From Lumbricus rubellus (lineage: Eukaryota > Annelida > Clitellata > Crassiclitellata > Lumbricidae): a DNA stretch of 64,000 nt. Below, piece after piece: positions 57,188 through 64,000 of this stretch. The DNA lies in assembly GCA_945859605.1 (NCBI GenBank), contig OX243824.1, forward strand, positions 2,008,078 to 2,072,077, read 5' to 3'. Each line of letters begins with the position of its first letter. Positions within the stretch are counted from its first letter, which is position 1. The translations under genes were made by a program, and so were the position numbers. The notes beneath the pieces are model-generated. The model saw nothing but the letters and a program-made list of their open reading frames with translations, did not search any database and was not told where the DNA came from.

Positions 57188-58189
57188 CAGGGTGGGCCAG
57201 CATAAATGAACCAACTTTGCATGCTTATAGCTCCGCCAGTTTTTTGAATTTATTTGTACTTTATGCGTCATATTAAAGGTATTTCACTCTAGTATTTCCT
57301 CCGAGAAGGTCGAATCGATACTAGTTCAAGTTTTAATTATATGTTCGGAACAGCGCTAGCTACCATATTTCGTTGTAATTTTTGACGTAAAATGGCACCG
57401 TTTCGCAGGAATATTCACAAATCGTTTTTTGCTAACAGGCGCACATGCACAATCATTTTAGGTGTTTGTATGAATCTCTACCATGAATATCTTCTCATCG
57501 CTAAACCATGTCCTTTAAATTTTATCAACAGCCGTGCGCGCTACCACGCGCTGCTTTTTTAAGCCAAGAAACAGCTGGTAGCACTCCAGCCGTTTCTTTG
57601 CGTCAGTGTTGGATAGCTGTAATTGGACTTCACGTCGACGAATAACTTTAGATCAGTTCTTTCCAATACGTTACACGGTGTCTCTAGGACTACCTGTTTA
57701 GCAAAGAATTTCCCAGAGAGTTTGGTCTGCCCGGGTCATTGTCTTGACTGCAAATTTATTCGAACACACGAGCAATAATAGCGGATGTGCGCGCCGTGCG
57801 CACCGATTCCCATGATTTACGAGTGTATAGAAAGTTCTGTTTTATCAAATTTTTGTAGCAGATGATTCAAGGCATTTTTTCCGTCCTCTGTTCGAAAACT
57901 TGTTAATCATTTCAAACGAATTAAATCCCTTGTCAGTTCGCAAAATTAGGATAAAAACGCGATCATCGTCTGATAACATCGCCATATTACGTCAAAAATG
58001 ACAGCGAAATATGGTAGGTAGCGCTGTTCCGGGCATATAATTAAAACTTGAACTGGTATCGATTCGACCTTTTCAGAGGAACTACTAGAGTGAGATACCT
58101 TTAATTTGACGCATGAAGTACAAATAAATTCCACAAATTGGCGGAGTTATAAACATGCAAAGTTGGTTCATTTATGCTGGCCCACCCCG
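57188..58189. mobile_element. Tc1/mariner-like foldback element with 210-bp inverted ends
   Basis: Ends CAGGGTGGGCCAGCATAAAT and its inverse, with TA on both sides. The two inverted arms match for about 210 bp at roughly 90 percent by eye. The 580-bp interior has no transposase frame. Confidence 0.85.
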
Positions 58190-58277
58190 TATATTTACAC
58201 AAACTGTGCGTGCAATAATTGTTATGTACGTGACATAGTGTGGAAACATTCATCATAATTCTAATAATTGGGGCGGG

Positions 58278-58485
58278 GGGTCCGTAGCTCAGTTGAGAGA
58301 GCGCTGGTCATTAAACTGAGTATCAACCACGCAACCCGGGGTTCGAGCCTCACACAGGGCATTAATTTATAAAAGTTTCTGTTATCTGCCATTGGCGCTA
58401 TTGGCGCTTTGCTGTTGTGTTGCTTGGCTCGGGTTCTGCTGAAAATAAGATAGCCTTTACCACTTCTGGATTATGGGCCAGAACT
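58278..58485 (+). mobile_element. SINE of the second tRNA-like family, single head
   Basis: GTCCGTAGCTCAGTTGAGAG (A box) and GGGGTTCGAGCC (B box), then GCCATTGGCGC and GGCTCGGGTTCTGCTGAAAA as in 21622-22010. Only one tRNA-like unit here. Confidence 0.82.
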
Positions 58486-58764
58486 AGAACTAATGGGAAA
58501 AAGTTTTCCATAATTTAATTAATTAATTCTTACATAATTTAATTATGCAAGAAGTATTGTATTACATTATAATTTTAGTTGTATTTGGTGGGTTTTTTGG
58601 GAATTGATTCTGTAATAGATGAAATAGGCATTGAATATATTGATTTTTGCTATTACTGTTTAATCTTATTATAGATGATGGCTGAATTATTTGATTGTCA
58701 TATTAATGTTGAATGGATAATCTATTTGCGTATTATTTTATTGGTGGAATTTGAATGTCAATGA

Positions 58765-58893
58765 AGACAATAGAGGCAGAAACTGCGGAACATTTAAACA
58801 AAAGCGAACTGAAATGCATTGAAATTTTTAAAGTCGTCAACAGCCTTTGTTGCTATAAGATGTCGTTAAATTGCTGAATAATAATAACACTAC
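58765..58893 (-). repeat. Dispersed repeat, minus copy
   Basis: Reverse complement of 53238-53375. Confidence 0.75.
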
Positions 58894-59301
58894 TAAATAA
58901 AACGCAGCCATAATTGTTCACACCCTTTTTAGCCGGTAAAAGTTATCTTATCTTTGAGAAATAGACACTGAACGCTAGAATGGGCTAAATCATTTTCCTT
59001 CATCTAAAATATATTACAGTCTTATAGACAATTCATATTTACATAATGTTATGATGGCGAGATATTGTTACTTCTGGTCAGGATATTGTCCAGAATATTT
59101 AAATCTTATGTTGTTTTTGTAGCGTTACGTTTTTGAATCGTCAAAAAACCTGTGGGCGGCCTCGCTAAAACTGATTTAACTTTTCTTCTGTTTTAAATAT
59201 TTTTGATATAATCTGGCCATCATAAAAATTACTTAAATATGATCTGTCTTGATTCAAGGCTGTAAAATTGAATTTCGAAATTGTAACTTCTGGCCAAGTA
59301 A

Positions 59302-60652
59302 TAGACCTGGGAGTCGACCCCAATAAGTCGACCCCAGTCGACTTGGTCGTCCCAGGTCGGGTCGGGTCGTTTCTGGTCACCGCAACTGACCCCAAGTCGA
59401 AATGTGTAGAGAGAAGTCACTTGAAGTTGTTTTTACCACAAGTCGACTTAATTAACCGACTTGAGACAGGAACGTAGTTAAATTTGTCACTTCAAACCAA
59501 TGATCGTGAGACCAGGACAACATTAATTTTAAGCAGGTTTTTTAGTGTGTTTACAAGAATGAACGAGACCTTGGCTAAACAAAGACTTAGCCTAGGCTAC
59601 TGATTATTTTACCTGTAGGCTATCGTGGAGACTGCCGTCTGCGATCTATTCAAATAATTTGTTATTCTATGCTAAAACATCACGCTTTATTAAAATGATG
59701 AAACAAAATGTTACTAAAATATTAGCACGCGTGCTTATCAAGACATGAACATGAGCAAATCAGTTAACTTCTAGCCTAGTGGTCAATAAAATCGGCGCAA
59801 AGAAAGGTGGATCTACAAGGCCTATGATAAATCGATAGTTTGGCGGCGCGCTTGGCGCTACTTTGGTAGGCCTATATGCTTATAATACTGCAGTTGTATG
59901 CAGCCGAAAAAACTACTGTAGGCCTATATAGGCCTGCGGGCACATTGGACAATGAAAGACTTTACTGCCAGTGAGTAGGCCCAGGCTGCTATTATATTAT
60001 GTAGTAGCCTACTGCTGGATGCTGCGCCTGCAACGCTATTTTGCTAAGTTGCGGAATGATGCTAGTGGCCGAATAATTATGAAAACAAATCACAAATTAG
60101 GCCTATCATATCACGCCATTCAGTGCAACCAGTCCGCAGTCCACCATTTTATCTTAGACCTTGCGCGTTTTACAAATTTATTTCATATTAATATTAAATG
60201 AGTGTAATCTGAATAATCACAGCCAATGGACAAGCTAAAATTCATAGGCATAACAATTAATTTTGCCGTCGCATTGTCTAAGCTATACTGAATGGTCCAA
60301 AGCATCACAATACTATTCAAACTGAAACACAAACAGACTGAAATGGGCGTAATAAAACTTTAAGAAATTCGTGCATTAAGTAAGTGTTTAGGCCTCATTA
60401 CTCATTGATAGGCCTATGTGAAATTAATGCTTGCCAGGAAAATTGGCTTGACTTCTTGTATCAGTAGGCCTAGCCGTGCGAAACTAATGGCTATTACCAT
60501 GTCAGAAGTCGACTTCAAGTCGGAAGTCGGTTGTTTTTCTGTCAAGCCGGGTCAAGTCGTTTTGACTCCAAAAAGTCGACTTCAAGTCGACCTCAAGTCA
60601 CTTTAGGGTCAAGTGGGGTCTGATTAACTGACTAAAGTCACTCCCAGGTCTA
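59302..60652. mobile_element. Element with 8-bp target duplication and GTCGACTT subterminal repeats
   Basis: Ends TAGACCTGGGAGT and ACTCCCAGGTCTA, flanked by CCAAGTAA on both sides (8-bp duplication, hAT-like). Both subterminal regions are dense in GTCGACTT/AAGTCGAC and GGGTC. Interior contains a cluster of TAGGCCTA-type palindromes and no recognised protein. Confidence 0.85.
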
Positions 60653-60755
60653 CCAAGTAATAATTGTCAAAAATCTTAGAGGGTTACTCTTTTATGGCCC
60701 ACACTGTATGCCAATTATGAACTCGTCGACACAGTAAAAACCACTGCTTGTTTAA

Positions 60756-60791
60756 TTTATATAAAAAACAAAATTAGCGTTTCAAAGGTGT
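60756..60791 (-). promoter_or_regulatory. PSE/TATA-like module
   Basis: AGACACCTTTGAAAC then TATATAAATT at 28. Confidence 0.6.
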
Positions 60792-60844
60792 CTTTAAAAA
60801 CTGCTCTGTGATTATTGGTAACTCGTTATACAAATGCTTATCCA

Positions 60845-61708
60845 CCATTGTATTGTATTGTATTGTATTGTATTGTATTGTATTGTATTGTATTTAAACA
60901 TTTATAAAGCGCCTCTAGTAGGGTGAACCGTTCAGAGGCGCTCCCAGTGCGCAAGGCCCAGCGAGAAGAAACAGGTTTTGAGAAGAGACAAAGCAGAGGA
61001 GAGACTACCGGACAGAAGTGTAGAGCGAACAGAAGGAGAAAGGGCATTCCAAAGAGAAGGACCAATTGAGACAAATGATCGAGACTGAGCCATAACAGTT
61101 CTAGACCGAGGAACCAAGAGGTCAAATCTGTTGGATGAACGAAGTGGACGGTGGGAGGAAGCTGAGTGAGGACGAAGTAAAACACTAGTGAGATATTTTG
61201 GGGCAAGACCCCGTTGAGCCTTTATGATCAGAGTGAGGATCTTAAATTGTGTGCGAGCACGGAGAGGAAGCCTGTGAAGTTCATGAAACATAAAGGTAGA
61301 GATGTGAGAGTACCTGGGAAGGCGGGCAATCAATCTAGCAGCTGAGTTGAGAACCGACTGAATCGGTGAAAGACGAACTTTAGGAGGACCAATGAGGAGA
61401 GCATTGCAATAGTCAATTCGTGAACATATAAAAGCATGAATTAAGGTAGTGAAGATGGAGGAGGAGACAGAGCGACGAATGGCTCTGAGACGTCTTAAAT
61501 GGAAATATGACGAGCGTGTCACATTGGAAATATGCTCAGTAAAGGTAAGTGAGCTATCAATTACAACACCCAGATCCCGAACACTTGAAGAGAAGGAAAA
61601 CAGCGGAAATTTTTCAGAGAGCAGAATGAAATCAAGCTTCTGGAGCTGCTGGGGAGTACCTAGCCAGATGAATTGAGTCTTTGAAGTATTAAGCGAAAGG
61701 CGATAATC
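60845..61708 (-). mobile_element. 5'-truncated CR1/L2-like LINE
   Basis: Open frame to a stop at 60932 with LNTSKTQFIWLG, VRDLGVVIDSSLTF, CSRIDYCNALLIG, SVLNSAARLIARLPR and ILTLIIKAQRGLAPKYL, the C-terminal part of a non-LTR reverse transcriptase of the CR1/Jockey group. The palm-domain catalytic motif is missing. The stop codon lies inside the 3' tail stem (GGGAGCGCCTCTGA), followed by ATACA repeats at 60845-60896. Confidence 0.88.
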
Positions 61709-62383
61709 TATATAAATAAAAATGAAACTTTGCAATAGTGCGGTCACGAAAACGCCGAAAGTAATGCACCGATTCTTTTGAAAATTTACCAAAACCTTCC
61801 ATTCCAATAGCGGCAGGTCACAACATTTTTACCCCACCCCAAAAAAACATCGTTTCCCCAAAAAGTTAAAAATTATCACTTTCCATCACTTTAAATACTG
61901 CGGTCACGATCACGCCGCAAGTAACGCGCCGATTGTTTTGAAAATTTACCAAAACCTTCCATTCCAATAGCACCAGGTCACAACATTTCTTTCCCAGAAA
62001 AAAACCAATCGTTTCCACAAAAAGTGAACTTTGCTTTGCAATCCGTTCGACCGCCATTTGCATTTTCAACCATACCGCACGCTTGCACCGAAACACAGTG
62101 ACAAAACATCAATGAGGTAGCGTCCCGTGACGTCATAAGCGAGTCGATAAATAATTCCATTACGAAAAAGGCCTTACCGCTGTCAGTTAGGGACGCTGTG
62201 AGGGAGGAAAGGAGCAGAGGTGGAGGGAGAGGAGGGAGGGGGGGGGGGAGGGGAGGGAGAGGGGGAGGGGGAGGGGGAGGGGAAGGGGGGGGGGGGGGGG
62301 GGGGGGGAGGGGGGGGGGGAGGGGGAGGGGGGGGGGGAGGGGGGGGGGGAGGGGGAGGGGGGGGGGGGGGGGGGGGGGGAGGG

Positions 62384-62427
<44 letters not shown>

Positions 62428-62507
62428 GGGGAGGGGAGGGGGAGGGGGAGGGGGAGGGGGAGGTCTTTTTGCCACAGCAACGCGTGGCTGGGTACAGCTA
62501 GTAACTA
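61709..62507. mobile_element. Helitron/Helentron-like non-autonomous element
   Basis: Starts about CTATATAAATAAAAATGAAA and ends GCAACGCGTGGCTGGGTACA then GCTAGTA, the terminal signature familiar from Helentron-type elements. Two tandem copies of a roughly 170-bp block (CCAAAACCTTCCATTCCAAT) lie at the start and a G-run near the end. It abuts the LINE fragment. Confidence 0.65.
62222..62463 (+). repeat. Poly-G tract with regular A interruptions
   Basis: About 240 bp of GGGGGA and longer G runs, inside the Helitron-like element. Strong quadruplex-forming potential on the plus strand; assembly length uncertain. Confidence 0.95.
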
Positions 62508-62509
62508 TT

Positions 62510-63030
62510 ATAAGAAGATTATACAAACTGCATTTTGCTCCAACGGTTGATGTCGTGTACATTAGAGCCGGAGATACATGTATATAAAAATTACTAATCA
62601 GTAATTAGGGCTCAAATCGTGCACCATGGACCGAGCCAACGCCGTGGGCTGGAATATCCGACTGTGCGATGGAGAAAGAAGGCCATAAACACTCGATTGA
62701 TTGATTCAGTTTAACGGTACTTCAGCACACAATTGGTTATTTTGTGCCTTACCCATACTCACTAAGTACACGAGGTGAAGAAAACAAAGTCGCTTGCACT
62801 TTATACTCATGGCCGCCATTCAGGTTCCCACATTCGTCCTTTGACGTCAAGAGAAAAATATTTTATGTTGTTCGTATCGTCGCTGTCACATAATCGGCAG
62901 TCTAATAATTAAACTCGGCGCTGTTTATATCTTATAATTTCAGCGTAACACTGAAAAAGGTGTGCAAAATTATACGTTGAATAGTTTCTCGATCCAATGG
63001 ATATGAAACACAACTGATCGTCGCTTTGCA
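62510..63030. other. Intergenic stretch with dispersed repeat
   Basis: 62545-62690 matches 7165-7290 (GTCGTGTACATTAGAGCCGG). Module 62963 follows. Nothing else seen. Confidence 0.55.
62928..62963 (-). promoter_or_regulatory. PSE/TATA-like module
   Basis: GCACACCTTTTTCAG then TATAAGATA at 27. Confidence 0.58.
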
Positions 63031-63033
63031 CAA

Positions 63034-63425
63034 AATGAGTAGTAGTAGACTAAGTAGTAGTAGCAGTAGTAGTAGTAGCAGCAGTAGCAGTAGTAGCAGT
63101 AGTAGCAGTAGCAGCAGTAGCAGGAGTAGCAGCATCAGAAGCAGTAGCAGCAGTAGCAGCAGTAGCAGCAGCAGCTGTAGCAGCAGTAGCAGTAGCAGCA
63201 GCAGTAGCAGCAGTAGTAGCAGTAGTAGCAGTAGCAGCAGTAGCAGCAGTAGCAGCAGTAACAGCAGCAGCAGCAGTAGCAGCAATAGCAGCAGTAGCAG
63301 CTGTAGCAGCTGTAGCAGCAGTAGCAGCAGTAACAGTTCTCAGTAGCAGTAGTAGTAGTAGCAATAGTAGTAGTAGTAGTGGCAGTGGCAGTGGCAGTAG
63401 CAGTAGCAGTAGTAGTAGTAAGAGA
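63034..63425. repeat. AGT/AGC trinucleotide repeat
   Basis: About 390 bp of AGT and AGC triplets 140 bp upstream of the exon 17 copy. The original exon 17 also has AGT/AGC repeats nearby (3341-3420) but in the other orientation relative to the exon. Confidence 0.96.
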
Positions 63426-63568
63426 AATGACGACGACGACAACGATGATGATGACTTTGCTTGTTTTACGAAGAAATAAATTTGTCCACTGCAATGAGGG
63501 CATTTCTACCTCTAATAATATACAGCCTTACAGCAAAATGATTAATGTCTTCACTTTTTACTTTTCAG

Positions 63569-63819
63569 AATGGAGCCTCAAACTGCGAGATACAATCAAT
63601 ACAACCGAACTGAGAGCAGCAGCAGCAACAGCAAAACGACATCGCAACAGCCACCTGGTGTCGGGGAAGGAAACGACGGAAGTATCTCTGACTCGGCACT
63701 CTCCTTCAGTCTAACGGAAGGTCGGAGGAAGCGGAGATCGAGCATAGGAGACAAAGTGGCGTCGCTTGTTGGTCTCAGTCGAAACAAAAGCAACAGCGCT
63801 TCTCAGATACCACCGAACG
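63569..63819 (+). CDS. RIM: Second, intact copy of RIM exon 17 on the plus strand
   Basis: Same 251-base length, same acceptor tract (TTTTTACTTTTCAG) and same donor as exon 17 at 2932-3182. The protein is identical; the DNA differs at 11 positions, all synonymous. Outside about 20 bp upstream and 60 bp downstream the flanks are unrelated. This pattern needs selection on both copies: either an alternative haplotype placed here in inverted order or a second RIM gene. Confidence 0.88.
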
Positions 63820-63849
63820 GTTCGCATTATTATTTAGTTTTGTAATTTT

Positions 63850-64000
63850 TAGACCAGTATAATAACAATCGTTGTTTGTTTAACACTCGAGTGCCCAAGG
63901 TATTTTTTGGTACACGAAGGCCCAAGGGGGGGGGTCCGCGCGGACCCCAGCGTTTTATGGTAATATCTTGAGAAGGGATTGGAATATCGTCACAGAATTT
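63850..64000. other. Right-edge sequence
   Basis: Includes a G run and GGGTCCGCGCGGACCC, a perfect 16-bp palindrome at about 63934-63949. No gene seen. Confidence 0.5.

Noticed and set aside
58918..58955. Further modules at 7070, 8895, 12971, 17374, 51117, 56039 and 58920
   Set aside because: They have the ACACCTTT-type core but no convincing TATA at 26-30 bp, so they were not counted.

Overview
The window is a repeat-rich, intron-rich metazoan locus. Splice sites, tRNA-derived SINEs, a non-LTR retrotransposon, DNA-transposon MITEs, a Helitron-like element and very long microsatellites all point to an animal genome. The gene content, the many marine-invertebrate-type repeats and the frequent TAGGCCTA palindromes suggest a marine invertebrate, perhaps an echinoderm or hemichordate; that placement is inference.

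One protein-coding gene was recognised. It is a RIM (RIMS, regulating synaptic membrane exocytosis) orthologue on the minus strand, running from a start codon at 43956 down to the first C2B exon at 680-885 and leaving the window at its left edge. Nineteen numbered exon slots could be built by hand, eighteen of them present in sequence, with compatible reading phases: Rab-binding helix, zinc finger (split between two exons 13 kb apart), a long repetitive linker, PDZ second half, linker, C2A, a Ser/Arg-rich linker and the start of C2B. The exon for the first half of the PDZ domain is absent from the minus-strand series, and a 200-N assembly gap (13020-13219) lies where it should be. A PDZ first-half exon with intact downstream splice phase lies on the opposite strand at 55602-55738, a broken copy lies at 51168-51368, and a second full copy of the linker exon lies on the plus strand at 63569-63819.

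The rest is introns and intergenic DNA: two tRNA-derived SINE families, a CR1/L2-like LINE whose 3' tail is shared with one SINE, hAT-like, piggyBac-like and Tc1/mariner-like non-autonomous elements with visible target-site duplications, a Helitron-like element, minisatellites and dozens of microsatellites.

The most unusual signal is a short bipartite module scattered over the whole window on both strands: ACACCTYTWAA followed, almost always 27-29 bp later, by a TATA box. I count 34 copies (29 with a good TATA), mostly with unrelated sequence downstream. The same geometry (a PSE-like element 28 bp before TATATAAG, 31 bp before the RNA start) precedes a unit at 49830 whose first 34 or so bases are U2 snRNA. 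The array therefore looks like a large set of snRNA-type (SNAPc-like) promoters, each in front of its own sequence. This is a candidate for a dispersed small-RNA system, in outline like nematode 21U-RNA loci.
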